Of a DNA stretch of 64,000 nucleotides, positions 16,425-25,584 are shown in pieces. The stretch comes from Segatella copri (GTDB taxonomy: Bacteria; Bacteroidota; Bacteroidia; Bacteroidales; Bacteroidaceae). The first letter of the stretch is position 1. Every line of letters begins with the position of its first letter. The DNA is taken from assembly GCF_009494395.1 (NCBI RefSeq), contig NZ_VZCB01000045.1:39206-103205 (forward strand). The letters run 5' to 3'. The notes beneath the pieces were generated by a model. It saw only the letters and a program-made list of their open reading frames with translations, did no database searches and was not told where the DNA came from. The position numbers and the translations under genes are program-made.

Positions 16425-17288
16425 TTATTTAATGGTAAGTCTTGTCCAAATCCATCTGGGAATCATTCGCCAGAGCGAAACGAGAATGCTGTATTTCCAG
16501 TCGATGGTTTTGACTGTTTTTCCCTGTTCTATAGCATTTACAATCTGCTGAGCCACTTTCTGAGGAGTTAATTGCTGGGGATAATTGCTGCCAGCTATCA
16601 GGTCGGTCTTTACGAAACCTGGCCGAATATCTGTGATAGCGATAGGAAGATGGCGCATGTGAGCTTGCTGGGTGAGGCACTCCAGGTAGTGGTTCTGGAA
16701 ACGCTTGGTGGCAGAATAGGCAGGAGCAGCACCGAGCCCTTTTGTTCCGGCAATAGAGGTAATGCAGGCGATGCGGTAAGTATCATTGCCCTTGCTTTTA
16801 TCTGATTTTTGCTCTAGTCTTAGCTCTTGCCCTTTATCTTGCTCTTGACTCTGTTGGGCAAACCAGTTGAAAGCCGTATCCACCATTCTTACAAATCCCA
16901 GCCCATTGGTCTCAACGGTCTTCATTTCCTTTTCAAAATCAAGTGAATTGTTTTGCCATCCGATTCCTGAACTATGGAAATATAAATCCATCCCACCGAG
17001 TTTTTCGATGAGTTCCTGAAGAAGAGTAGGGGCGTCAGCCGAAGTTACATCTATCTGCTGATAGCAGATGATTTCTCCCCTGGATGCTTTCATGCCTTCT
17101 GAAATGTTCCCCTTCTGAGATACTTTTGTTTTCTCAGAAATTATCTGGTTTGTATTTCTTTTTACTTCTTCAAGTCGCTCTACTCTTCTTCCGGCTATTC
17201 CCACCTGCCAACCTCTTTGCGCTAAGAGGCTGGCTACTTCCATTCCTATTCCTGAGGTTGCCCCCATCACAATCGCTTTCTTTGCCAT
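16425..17288 (-). CDS. SDR family NAD(P)-dependent oxidoreductase
   Basis: 287 residues with a classical short-chain dehydrogenase fold: cofactor motif GATSGIG (9-15), a basic stretch AGRRVERL favouring NADP, catalytic Ser178 (ITSIAG), Tyr191 and Lys195 (YSATK), and PGFVKTDLI. Two Lys/Gln/Glu-rich insertions (about 45-75 and 145-170) enlarge surface loops. Substrate not predictable. A -7 box TATCTTTG at 17362-17355 suggests its own promoter, though it follows the MFS gene on the same strand by about 100 nt. The 3' end adjoins the palindromic array. Confidence 0.87.
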   Translation of the reverse strand: MAKKAIVMGATSGIGMEVASLLAQRGWQVGIAGRRVERLEEVKRNTNQIISEKTKVSQKGNISEGMKASRGEIICYQQIDVTSADAPTLLQELIEKLGGMDLYFHSSGIGWQNNSLDFEKEMKTVETNGLGFVRMVDTAFNWFAQQSQEQDKGQELRLEQKSDKSKGNDTYRIACITSIAGTKGLGAAPAYSATKRFQNHYLECLTQQAHMRHLPIAITDIRPGFVKTDLIAGSNYPQQLTPQKVAQQIVNAIEQGKTVKTIDWKYSILVSLWRMIPRWIWTRLTIK

Positions 17289-17385
17289 ATTTTTTCTTTG
17301 ATGTTTTTCCTTATTCTTTTAAAAAAGGAATATTTCATTTTGTTAAACTAAATGCAAAGATAATGTTTTTCTTTGAATGTGCGCA

Positions 17386-18918
17386 TTATCTGCTTGTTTT
17401 TTTCATCTTTCTTCCTACAAAATTCCATGCTGGCATTTTCTTCAGGGTGCTTCTTACTGGTTGCACATCCCAAAGCAGGAAGATAATCAGTACGGCAATG
17501 CCGATGAGGCAGGTTAAGCCATAAAGATTGCGGATGCTGATCATCAGTAGATTGGTAGCATCGTAAGGCAAGCCGCGCGACATATTGTCTGCCATCTGAT
17601 AACGGAGTCCGAAACTGTAAAGGCCTGAGCACATCGCTGACATCGGACCGTTGCGGATGATGCCTGCCATTGTCAATCCCATGAAGAAATGCTGGAACGG
17701 CATCAGTTCTTCCAGATACACGGTGAGCATGCAGAAGAAGATGGCGTTGCCGAAGCTTCGAAGGAAGCAAGGCAGATAGAGCGCTTCGAGGTTGAGTCCC
17801 GGATGGATGAGAAAATACATCATTACCGGATAACAGACCATCGTTGCCACACCTATCGTGAGCAGACGGGTGTATTTCTGATGAAGCACCTTGCACCAGA
17901 AGAGGCAGAAGAGGCAACCGGCGATGGCTCCTGTCCATTCCACAAAGTTGAGCACGTTGGTGGTGATGTTGCCGAAATGCAGCACGCTACCCGTAAAGGC
18001 GGTTTGCAGCACTTTAGGCGTACTGCCCATAAATTCTACGAAAGCGAAGAGAATGAGCAGCGGGATGAGTCGCTTATATTTCCACGCCTGGGGAGCGATG
18101 TAAGGGTGGCGCACATGTAGCATTCGCTGGATGCAGAAATATCCTGTAAAAATAAAGAGTAATACATCCATCTGCATAATCTTGGAATCGAGCCAGTTGT
18201 AGTGCTCGCCATAGGTGAAGAAGAAGATGAACTCCAGCATCCATGCCGACCATAGTATGCAGCCTAGATAGTCGAGACTGATAAAAGGCAATGGCTTCAT
18301 GAAGTGGAAATCATGGGTAGTGACGTAGACGGTAAGTGCCACCAGAAGCAGCGTTCCCGTCATCGCCCAGTTGATGATGCGCCAATCCTGATAGATGTAA
18401 ATCAGATGTTCGGTAATCCAAGGCGATAGGAACATGTTTCCCAAAACGATGCAATAGAGCAGGGGGAAGAAGATGGTGAAATCGCGCTTGGAGGTCATCC
18501 ACAACTGGATGGTGCTCATACACTCGAAGGTTCCGCAGAGCTTGAAGAAGCCTGCGATGTAAGCGAGAATGCACATCACGGGCACAGAGTCGGTCCACAT
18601 GATGAGGAAATTACAAGCTGCCACTACCAGGGCCGCATTCAGCAGGAGCTGGCGGTTGGTAAAGTGGAACTTCATCTTGAAGAGGAAGGGGAATGGCATC
18701 GCCACGCCCACCACGTTGAACATGATGATCATGAGTACGTCTTCTCTCATCAAACTGTATTCGCCCATCACCTGATTCATGGCTCCTCCATAGATTCCGC
18801 CCGACATCAGGAAGATGAAGGCGAAGAGGAGATAAATCCATGGCTGTAACCGGCGAGGAATATATCCATTGAACGATGGAACCCTAAAGGGTCCCTGAAG
18901 CATTGGAGGTCCTGGCAT
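17386..18918 (-). CDS. MFS transporter (multidrug efflux pump component)
   Basis: 510 residues with about 14 hydrophobic helices (for example WIYLLFAFIFLMSGGIYGG, VLMIIMFNVVGVAMPFPFLF, LTCLIGIAVLIIFLLW), as in the DHA2/EmrB group of drug:H+ antiporters. It probably extrudes a toxic compound through a tripartite system with the HlyD-type adaptor (78 nt upstream) and the TolC-like channel before that. The cytoplasmic C-terminus is Lys/Arg-rich. The substrate is unknown; bile salts or host/plant antimicrobials are possible (inference). Confidence 0.85.
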   Translation of the reverse strand: MPGPPMLQGPFRVPSFNGYIPRRLQPWIYLLFAFIFLMSGGIYGGAMNQVMGEYSLMREDVLMIIMFNVVGVAMPFPFLFKMKFHFTNRQLLLNAALVVAACNFLIMWTDSVPVMCILAYIAGFFKLCGTFECMSTIQLWMTSKRDFTIFFPLLYCIVLGNMFLSPWITEHLIYIYQDWRIINWAMTGTLLLVALTVYVTTHDFHFMKPLPFISLDYLGCILWSAWMLEFIFFFTYGEHYNWLDSKIMQMDVLLFIFTGYFCIQRMLHVRHPYIAPQAWKYKRLIPLLILFAFVEFMGSTPKVLQTAFTGSVLHFGNITTNVLNFVEWTGAIAGCLFCLFWCKVLHQKYTRLLTIGVATMVCYPVMMYFLIHPGLNLEALYLPCFLRSFGNAIFFCMLTVYLEELMPFQHFFMGLTMAGIIRNGPMSAMCSGLYSFGLRYQMADNMSRGLPYDATNLLMISIRNLYGLTCLIGIAVLIIFLLWDVQPVRSTLKKMPAWNFVGRKMKKTSR

Positions 18919-18924
18919 TTTTTA

Positions 18925-18996
18925 TAATTAATAATTTATAGTTTATAGTTTATAGAACATTCTTGATAGTTTATAATTTATAGTTTATAGAACATT
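18925..18996. repeat. AT-rich direct repeats in the hlyD-MFS spacer
   Basis: TTTATAGTTTATAGAACATTCT occurs twice in near-identical form, together with ATAATTTATAG reiterations. The repeats fill the spacer from the hlyD-type stop codon to the MFS gene. Confidence 0.6.
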
Positions 18997-20034
18997 CTAT
19001 TTAATGTGAACCTTGGTTTCTACGTTTAGTCCGGCACGGAGCAAGGCTATCTGTTTCGGGTCATTGTCCTTAGTGAGGGCGATGCGAACAGGCACACGCT
19101 GTTCTACCTTTACAAAGTTGCCGGTGGCATTATCCACGGGAATCATGGAATAGGCATTGCCGGCTGCGGCAGAAAGGGCTTCTACCTTGCCATGGAATAC
19201 TACACCCGGGATGGCATCTGCCGTGAAATCTACAGTATTTCCGACGGTAATACCGTCCATCTGAGTCTCACGATAGTTGGCTACCACCCATACATCGTTG
19301 TCATCCACGATGCGGGCGAGCATCTGACCAGGCTGTACCAGCTGGCCCTCGTGAATATCCTTTCTTCCCATCACGCCATCGCAGGTTGCCACGATTACGG
19401 TATAGGAAAGGTTGAGGCGAGCCAGATTGAGCTGTGCCTCAGCCACGCTCTCTCCGGCACGTGAACCACCGAGCTGCTGGGTCTGAACATTACGAACCGA
19501 TGCTGCGCTAGCCTTTCTGCTGCTTGCCTGCTCATAGCGTGCCTTGGCTCCCAGATAGCGGGCATAAGCGTTGTCATACTGTTGACGGGTAACTGCATCC
19601 TTCTTCATCAGAGCAGCAAAGCGGTCGAAGTCCTGCTTGGCATTCATCATATCCACACGAGCCTCCTCAATACCGGCTGCTGCTGTCTGTACATTGGTAT
19701 TGGTGGTGCCCATGCTGGCGGTAACAACCGAAGAACTTGACTTGGAGCCACGCAAGCCAGCTTCAGCCTGAGCCACATGCAGACGGAACTCAGCATCCTC
19801 GATGATGAAGAGAGTATCGCCCTTCTTTACGTGCTGATAGTCGTTGAAACGAATCTCCTTGATGAATCCCGGCACGCGGGTGTTGATAGGAGTGATATGA
19901 CGGTTCACCTGTGCATCATCGGTATAAGCCACATCGCTGCCATGATAGAAATGGCTGAAGCACCAGCCGATAGCTCCCAGGAAAAGGAGGATAATCACTA
20001 CATTATATATTCTCTTGATAATCTTTTTGCTCAT
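18997..20034 (-). CDS. HlyD/EmrA family periplasmic adaptor protein
   Basis: 345 residues: a short cytoplasmic N-terminus, one transmembrane helix (about 10-27, VVIILLFLGAIGWCFSHF), a biotinyl-lipoyl-like half (TRVPGFIKEIRFNDYQHVKKGDTLF), a long helical hairpin with Ala-rich heptads (about 85-200), the second lipoyl half (VIVATCDGVMGRKDIHEGQLVQPGQMLARI) and a beta-barrel domain. It links the inner-membrane MFS pump to the outer-membrane channel. It lies between the tolC-like gene (104 nt upstream) and the MFS gene in one operon. Confidence 0.92.
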   Translation of the reverse strand: MSKKIIKRIYNVVIILLFLGAIGWCFSHFYHGSDVAYTDDAQVNRHITPINTRVPGFIKEIRFNDYQHVKKGDTLFIIEDAEFRLHVAQAEAGLRGSKSSSSVVTASMGTTNTNVQTAAAGIEEARVDMMNAKQDFDRFAALMKKDAVTRQQYDNAYARYLGAKARYEQASSRKASAASVRNVQTQQLGGSRAGESVAEAQLNLARLNLSYTVIVATCDGVMGRKDIHEGQLVQPGQMLARIVDDNDVWVVANYRETQMDGITVGNTVDFTADAIPGVVFHGKVEALSAAAGNAYSMIPVDNATGNFVKVEQRVPVRIALTKDNDPKQIALLRAGLNVETKVHIK

Positions 20035-20106
20035 AATTTTGCTAGTTTATTTTATAGTTTTTGAAGAGCAAATGAATTGGCTTTCCCTTCGGACGCCGAA
20101 CGTTGT

Positions 20107-20135
20107 TTCTTCACTCTTCGTTCTTCACTCTTCAC
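20107..20135 (-). repeat. GAAGAGT simple repeat after the tolC-like stop codon
   Basis: On the minus strand this is identical over 29 nt to the block at 11846-11874. It begins 3 nt after the tolC-like stop codon. Confidence 0.7.
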
Positions 20136-20138
20136 TTT

Positions 20139-21518
20139 CTAAATCTCTCCTGCCACGTACTTCATGCGATAGTAGGCATAGACGATGTTGATGCGGGCAT
20201 CCACCTCGCTGAGCTCGGCATTGAGCTTGAGGTTGGAGGCATCCACCATATCCGTAACCAGGGCGAGCTGACTGAGATAGCGGGCATTCATCACGTCGTA
20301 GTTCTGCTGTGCCAGCTCTACACTCTTCCGCTGCGTTTCCAGTTCCACGTAGGTTTGCTGATACTGCACGTAGGCAGCCTGCACATTATTGTTGAGCTGC
20401 TCTGCCTGAACGGCATGTGCCTCTTTAGCCTGTCGGGTTTCCACGGCTGCCTGCTTGATTCGCTTGTTGCTCTTGAAGAGAGAGCTGAGGCTGTATTTCA
20501 CGCCTACGCCCACATACCAGACGTTGAGGTTCTTATCAACAGGTGGCAATTCGAAGAGGATAGGTCCATCGAAGTTATCTGCGGCAACGAAAGCTACTTT
20601 TGGCAGAAGGTCGCTCTTGGCAATCTTTTCTTTCTGTTCGGCGATGCGGATGGCATTGCTGCTCTGCTCCAGGAGTGGTGAGTTTAGAGTACCTGCCGTC
20701 TGCCAGTAAGCCTCGCCTTCCTTGCCGTAGGTCTTGTCGGCAATGGTGGCATCGGGGATAATCTGAATCTCCTGATTTCCCTGGTTCATTTGGCTATCCT
20801 GGTTCATTCCGAGGGTATTGCAAAGCTGATGGTTCAGGATGCTTCGGTTGTTTCGGAGCGCCGTAAGACCGAGCTTGAGGCTTTCCATCTGGAGTTCGTA
20901 TCGGGTGATGTCGTTCTTCAGCGCCATGCCGTGCGTCTGTTTCTCCTTGATGTCGTCGATGAGCTGGCGAGTCAGTTCGATGTTCTTCTCATAAACCTTG
21001 ATACGGTTGTCTATCTTGTAAAGGTCGAGATATTGACCGAAGGCGATGAAGCGAATCTGCTGTCGGGTAAGTTTCACGCCTACTTCTGCCTGCTGCTTAC
21101 CGAGTTCGGCGAGCTTGATGCCTGCGTTGATGGCTCCACCGGCGTAAACCACCTGCTGTGCCTGGAAGGCGAAGTTGTTGCCGAAATGTGGGGATTTCAA
21201 ACCATGAACGTTGCTGAAGTCGCGGTCGGTAATCAGCGCATTGCCGATGTAGCTGAAAGAGAGGGAAGCATCAAGGTCGGGCAGTTTCTTGCTTTTAGCC
21301 GATTCGATGCCGAGATGTGCAGTTTCTACTCCTGATAATGAAGTGCGAAGGCTTTTGCTGTTATCCTCAACCTTCTGGAAGAGTTGGCTGATGGTCATGT
21401 TTTCTTTCTTGCAGACAGGCAAGGATGTTGCCGCCCCTTCTGTGGTTTGTGATTGAGCCGGAGCCCAAAGAGTTCCTCCTGCAAGCAGAAGGCTTACCAA
21501 TAAGATGTTCTTAATCAT
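20139..21518 (-). CDS. TolC family outer membrane protein
   Basis: 459 residues from the start at 21518 (MIKNILLVSLLLAGG), chosen because it gives a proper signal peptide and because an upstream ATG at 21572 lies ahead of the promoter box at 21553-21546. The mature protein has the two repeated helical-hairpin halves of outer-membrane efflux proteins (VETAHLGIESAKSKKLPDL, AVETRQAKEAHAVQAEQ, VQYQQTYVELETQRKSVELA) that form a trimeric channel-tunnel. It is first in an operon with the HlyD-type adaptor and the MFS pump, and divergent from an AraC regulator likely to control it. Confidence 0.9.
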   Translation of the reverse strand: MIKNILLVSLLLAGGTLWAPAQSQTTEGAATSLPVCKKENMTISQLFQKVEDNSKSLRTSLSGVETAHLGIESAKSKKLPDLDASLSFSYIGNALITDRDFSNVHGLKSPHFGNNFAFQAQQVVYAGGAINAGIKLAELGKQQAEVGVKLTRQQIRFIAFGQYLDLYKIDNRIKVYEKNIELTRQLIDDIKEKQTHGMALKNDITRYELQMESLKLGLTALRNNRSILNHQLCNTLGMNQDSQMNQGNQEIQIIPDATIADKTYGKEGEAYWQTAGTLNSPLLEQSSNAIRIAEQKEKIAKSDLLPKVAFVAADNFDGPILFELPPVDKNLNVWYVGVGVKYSLSSLFKSNKRIKQAAVETRQAKEAHAVQAEQLNNNVQAAYVQYQQTYVELETQRKSVELAQQNYDVMNARYLSQLALVTDMVDASNLKLNAELSEVDARINIVYAYYRMKYVAGEI

Positions 21519-21545
21519 TGATTCTTGCTTTTTGAAATTCGGGTG

Positions 21546-21553
21546 CAAAGGTA
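21546..21553 (-). promoter_or_regulatory. -7 box of the efflux operon
   Basis: Minus strand TACCTTTG at 21553-21546, about 28 nt before the tolC-like start at 21518. A plus-strand box TAATTTTG at 21642-21649 serves the divergent AraC gene. The interval between them is the likely operator region. Confidence 0.5.
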
Positions 21554-21702
21554 CGGAGTTTTGGGCGAACAATCACTTTAAATTTTTCGCGGCGGATGGA
21601 CGATTTGGGAATAATAGTTCTTTTATGTCACATATTTTGTGTAATTTTGCAACCGAAATAGGAATAAAGAGACATAATAACTCTATATATAATAAGCTGG
21701 AG

Positions 21703-22584
21703 ATGGAATTATCAGAATTAAGTAGTTATCAGGAAGCAAGCCTTTCCTGCTCTGGTTTGGAGGAATGGCAGGAGGGTCCGCAAGTATTGACTTACGGAGC
21801 AATATTGATTTGCCGGAAAGGAAAGGCGAGGCTACAGGTGAATTATAAGGATTGGCAACTTTATGAGGGGGCGGTGATTACGCTGTTCCCGAATGATGTG
21901 GTGGAACTGAAGGTTGAAGGGGATTGCAAATCCCCAGAAACTGAAAACGGGGATTGCAAATCCCCTCAAACTGCGAACAGCTTCCAAGTGGAAATGCTGA
22001 AATATAATCCTTCCTTGCTTCGTGAAGCAAGTCTGCAGCTGGAGCAGACGGTGTATTCTTCCTTGCGGGAAGACCGCTGCAGGCAGGATACCCCTGTGGT
22101 GACAAACATCATCAATGGTATGTTTGCCCTATTAAAAGTTTATTTCGACCAATCGGAGTGTACTTGTATCTCCCAATTGGTATTGTGTCAGTTGAAGGCG
22201 TTCTTCATCGGTTTTCATGAGTATCTTCAGCGCAATCCGCAATACCGACCAGATGAAGTAAAGTCGTATCGTGTAAGAGAACTGTTCAATCATTTTATGA
22301 TGCTGCTGGAGAGGGATTACAAGATTTCAAGGGATGTGAACTATTATGCAGTCCAGATGAATATCTCCTCGAAATATCTGACCAACATCGTGAACCAGGT
22401 GACGGGGCACACTCCCAAAACCATCATTGACCAATACGTGATTCTGCAGCTCAAGATGCATCTTAAGCGAACCACGCAAAGTATCAAGGAGATGGCTTGG
22501 GAGTTTCATTTTGCCGATGTCAGTTTTTTCTGTCGTTATTTCAAGAAGCATACAGGGCTGACGCCGCAGCAAATCAGGGAATAA
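21703..22584 (+). CDS. AraC family transcriptional regulator
   Basis: 293 residues from ATG 21703; the frame is open further upstream but a promoter box at 21642-21649 places the transcript start after those codons. The N-terminal part is a cupin-like sensing domain (TYGAILICRKGKARLQVNYKD); the C-terminal AraC domain reads MNISSKYLTNIVNQVTGHTP and IKEMAWEFHFADVSFFCRYF, ending KKHTGLTPQQIRE. A 30-bp repeat inserts GDCKSPETEN/GDCKSPQTAN at about residues 75-94; each copy carries the DNA palindrome at 21919-21935 and 21949-21965. It is divergent from the TolC-HlyD-MFS operon and probably regulates it. Confidence 0.87.
   Translation: MELSELSSYQEASLSCSGLEEWQEGPQVLTYGAILICRKGKARLQVNYKDWQLYEGAVITLFPNDVVELKVEGDCKSPETENGDCKSPQTANSFQVEMLKYNPSLLREASLQLEQTVYSSLREDRCRQDTPVVTNIINGMFALLKVYFDQSECTCISQLVLCQLKAFFIGFHEYLQRNPQYRPDEVKSYRVRELFNHFMMLLERDYKISRDVNYYAVQMNISSKYLTNIVNQVTGHTPKTIIDQYVILQLKMHLKRTTQSIKEMAWEFHFADVSFFCRYFKKHTGLTPQQIRE
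21919..21965. repeat. Two intragenic palindromes (GGGGATTGCAAATCCCC)
   Basis: The 17-bp palindrome (7-bp arms, GCA loop) occurs at 21919-21935 and 21949-21965, a 30-bp period, in frame within the AraC gene and encoding GDCKSP each time. It looks like an inserted REP-like element. Confidence 0.75.
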
Positions 22585-22599
22585 AAGGGAAGGCGCGTG

Positions 22600-24930
22600 C
22601 TAGAAACTCTGTTCCAGCACGTGCTGCAAGCAATCTGTAACAACCTTCAATTTCTTCCTAATCTCTTCTTCTCCATTCTCTTGAATATGTTCAGGCGATA
22701 GTGCCTTCAGTTCTTCCAGACAACTCATCTGCATCATACTGGCAATCGGCAGAAGTTTGTGAGCAGCTTTTCCTATTTTATCTATAGATAAGGACTCCTC
22801 CTCCATGGCTTCTTTCAAATTCTTAAGATGTTCTGCCAGTTCCTGCTTCACGGTGTTGAGTATCTCTTTTGCTGCCTCTTCATCGCCCTCTGCAAAAGCC
22901 AGAAGAGCGTCAAAGTGGGATTGAGGTTCAGAATCTATTCCCAGGATAGCTGATAACTTTTCTATACTGAATGGCTTGAAAAGACAGTCGTCGAAGCCAG
23001 CTTTTATAAGTTGTTCCCGGATACTCGTATCATGCGCTGTCATTGCAATGACAGTCATATTGGTATGGTTGATGTGGGTAATCATCTCTGTACCATTCAT
23101 TTCTGGCATTTCTATGTCCATCAGCATGAGGGCTGGCTGCTCATTGTGCAGGATGGTGAGTGCATCAATCACATGATTGCAGGCGAATACTTGCCAGGAA
23201 TCGCCTGCTATGCGTCGCAGCATTTCCTGGAGAAGTTGAAGCTGAAGCTTGTCGTCATCGAGAATCAGAACCTTATGGTTGGCAAACTCTTGTTGAGCCT
23301 TCTTTTTGTTGTCTGAGTCCTTGGCTTCCTGATGATCAGATGTTTGTTTGATATCCTCCTGCGAATCATCTTTTGGGGCAGGTTCTATAGGTAGCGTAAC
23401 GATGAAATTGGAACCTTTTCCCAAGGTAGAACGAAGTAGAATTTCTCCACCGAGAAGCGATACCAGTTCTTGAGTGATGGACAAGCCCAGGCCTGTTCCC
23501 TCGATGCCTTGTGCACTCTTTAATCTGGTGAATGCCTGGAATACTTTCCGCTTTTCCTCATCGTTCATTCCCTTACCCGTATCTTTCACGCTCATGGTGA
23601 GTGTCAGCTTACCCATGATTTTTGAAACTCGTGCCTCAATGTTGACACTTCCGTGATCGGTATATTTGATGGCATTGCTCACCAGATTATCCAGAATCTG
23701 ACGAATACGGAAAGCATCGGCTAGGAATAATTCCTTGTCAGTTTCATTCTCCTGATTTGCTTCCTTTTTCATTCCCATCGTCATCTCATACGAAATGGCT
23801 AAGCCTTTCTCTTCGGCTCGCAATCGCATTCCCTCTACTGATTCCTTTACCAGTTGAGTAGGAGAGAAAGAGACAGGCTGAACCTTCATCAGTCCATTTT
23901 CCAACTGATGATAATCGAGAAGAGAGGCTACTAGTCGGGAAAGATGAGCAGCAGAGTTCTTGATATTTTGAAGACACTCCATACCTTGTGCTTCGGTGAC
24001 GTATTCTTTCATCAGGTCGATGAAGCCGGAAATGGAGGCTGCTGGAGCCTTGATATCGTGTGTAATGGTGAGGAGAAGTCGCTCACGTTGGTTCATGATA
24101 CGTTGGATTTCTTCGTTGGCTGCCTCCAGGTTCTCACGGTAGATGCGTTCTTTTCTTGCATCGCGCCAGATGAACCAAATCATGACGATAATCGCAAGGA
24201 AGGTTACTAGTGTAAGCAAACCTATTTGCCACAATAGCTGTTTACGGGCAGCCATCGCTTTGTTGATGGCTTTTTGCATAGAGTCACGTTCCCTTTGGTG
24301 CACATCACTCAGTTGCTTGGCAGAACGTAAGGCAAGTTTTGTACTGACTATTTTCAAGTCTTCCATCTCTTTGTTGATACTTTCCTTATGATCTTGCGTA
24401 GCAACCTTCTCCTTCTTGTCTATCTGGTCCAGAATGTTGGCTACATTTTCTGCCACATTCACAGGAGTTGTGATAGAATCAATGATGGCTCTGTTGCTGT
24501 CTTGCTTGATGCTTAGCGTTTCTGCGTGCTCTTTCTTGAAAGCATCGGCCAGTCGGCGGAAGAATCCTCGGCGGGTCTTCATCACTTCCACCGTAGTTTT
24601 CTTTGCCTCATGGGTTTGTGGGGCTTTGGAATGAACAACGATAGAATCCTTGCCGGTATTCAGACTTTTAACCTTATCTTGCAGATAATTGGACGTAGAT
24701 TTCCCTGCCATTGCATCAGAGAGTTGCTTCAGGTTCTTCTGCTCTTCTTTGAGCAGAGAAGTCATGGTACTGTCGGCTGCATCCTTTTTCTTGATGTACT
24801 CACGGGATGCTTCGTTGATGGCGATGATGCTCTTGGTGTTGCTATATACGAGACTGATTGCCAGAATCATGATAATGGCAATAATGCAATAGCCGAGGGC
24901 TACCTTGAGTGGAATATTGTTTTTGTGCAT
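22600..24930 (-). CDS. Hybrid sensor histidine kinase with REC and Hpt domains
   Basis: 776 residues. A transmembrane helix (10-28), an extracytoplasmic helical region (about 30-232) and a second transmembrane helix (234-255) lead to HisKA with His291 (TITHDIKAPAAS), HATPase_c (about 400-515: NLVSNAIKYTD, DTGKGM, GTGLGLSI), a receiver domain (about 552-665) with Asp605 (LMDIEMPEMNG) and a C-terminal Hpt domain with His724 (AAHKLLP). The chain is a complete His-Asp-His phosphorelay that needs a separate response regulator. The sigma-54 activator at 25641-27038 is the obvious partner. The sensed signal is unknown. Two copies of a TATCTTTTGCAAAGATA-like block (24951-24976 and 25017-25042) precede the gene. 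Confidence 0.92.
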   Translation of the reverse strand: MHKNNIPLKVALGYCIIAIIMILAISLVYSNTKSIIAINEASREYIKKKDAADSTMTSLLKEEQKNLKQLSDAMAGKSTSNYLQDKVKSLNTGKDSIVVHSKAPQTHEAKKTTVEVMKTRRGFFRRLADAFKKEHAETLSIKQDSNRAIIDSITTPVNVAENVANILDQIDKKEKVATQDHKESINKEMEDLKIVSTKLALRSAKQLSDVHQRERDSMQKAINKAMAARKQLLWQIGLLTLVTFLAIIVMIWFIWRDARKERIYRENLEAANEEIQRIMNQRERLLLTITHDIKAPAASISGFIDLMKEYVTEAQGMECLQNIKNSAAHLSRLVASLLDYHQLENGLMKVQPVSFSPTQLVKESVEGMRLRAEEKGLAISYEMTMGMKKEANQENETDKELFLADAFRIRQILDNLVSNAIKYTDHGSVNIEARVSKIMGKLTLTMSVKDTGKGMNDEEKRKVFQAFTRLKSAQGIEGTGLGLSITQELVSLLGGEILLRSTLGKGSNFIVTLPIEPAPKDDSQEDIKQTSDHQEAKDSDNKKKAQQEFANHKVLILDDDKLQLQLLQEMLRRIAGDSWQVFACNHVIDALTILHNEQPALMLMDIEMPEMNGTEMITHINHTNMTVIAMTAHDTSIREQLIKAGFDDCLFKPFSIEKLSAILGIDSEPQSHFDALLAFAEGDEEAAKEILNTVKQELAEHLKNLKEAMEEESLSIDKIGKAAHKLLPIASMMQMSCLEELKALSPEHIQENGEEEIRKKLKVVTDCLQHVLEQSF

Positions 24931-25077
24931 GTGAAATCTACTTACTTAATTATCTTTTGCAAAGATAGTGCAAACGAGCGCAATGAAAGCTTGCTTTCAG
25001 ATTGCCGAGTGCAGCTTATCTTCTGCAAAGATAATGCAAAAAACTGATTTAAAGAAAAGAAAGGGCTAAAAACAAGT

Positions 25078-25111
25078 CAGGAGACCAATGAATTTTATCA
25101 TTAGTCTCCTG
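25078..25111 (-). terminator. Terminator of the small secreted protein gene
   Basis: Stem CAGGAGAC / GTCTCCTG extended inward by partial pairing (CCAATGA / TCATTAG). On the minus strand the hairpin is followed by ACTTGTTTTTAG. Confidence 0.65.
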
Positions 25112-25192
25112 CCTAATTGAAAGCGAAGCGTAATTACTGATATTTAATGTCTTTCTATTTCTTCTGTTTATTACTGTTTTTTGAAGGTGATA

Positions 25193-25408
25193 TTACTTAG
25201 CTACAGTTGTATCTGTTGTTGCTGTTGTAGAATCAGCTGGAGTTTCTGCTGGAGTTGTCTTCTCTACTGTTGTGTCTGCTGGTTCTGCAGGAGCAACTGT
25301 GTCTACTGGAGCTACTGATGAAACACTTGCCATCTTGTTGTTGGCGAATACATTACTAACTGATACCATTACCATGGCAGCGATAGCTGCGAATACTAAC
25401 TTTTTCAT
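25193..25408 (-). CDS. Small secreted Thr/Pro/Ala-rich protein, function unknown
   Basis: 71 residues: an N-terminal signal peptide (MKKLVFAAIAAMVMVSVSNVFA, cleavage near 22), then a low-complexity mature region of Thr, Pro, Ala, Asp and Glu (VDTVAPAEPADTTVEKTTP) with no Cys or fold signal. It lies between the hybrid kinase and the sigma-54 activator on the same strand and has its own terminator and a near-consensus -24/-12 promoter at 25517-25501. It may be an abundant periplasmic or envelope product of this two-component system (inference). Confidence 0.65.
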   Translation of the reverse strand: MKKLVFAAIAAMVMVSVSNVFANNKMASVSSVAPVDTVAPAEPADTTVEKTTPAETPADSTTATTDTTVAK

Positions 25409-25500
25409 AATCTTTTTATTTTTTATTGTGAATATTATTTTTACTTTAATGAACCGTCTTACTTACATTGTTGCTTGTTTGCGAGTTCACAATCTAATAT

Positions 25501-25517
25501 CACAATCTGCGTGCCAA
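25501..25517 (-). promoter_or_regulatory. Candidate sigma-54 (-24/-12) promoter
   Basis: Minus strand TTGGCACGCAGATTGTG compares with the consensus yTGGCACGnnnnTTGCw; only the C of the -12 GC is changed to T, and the GG-to-GT spacing is the required 10 bp. It lies about 93 nt upstream of the small secreted protein and next to a sigma-54 activator gene. Confidence 0.55.
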
Positions 25518-25584
25518 AAGATTCCTTCTTTTAGTAAATGGTTGATAATCAGTTAATATGCATTTTTGTGCCAAATTTTAACTT

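Noticed and set aside
16266..16571. 101-codon plus-strand frame with RRFNVFE repeats
   Set aside because: The repeats come from the palindromic DNA array and the rest is antisense to the SDR gene.
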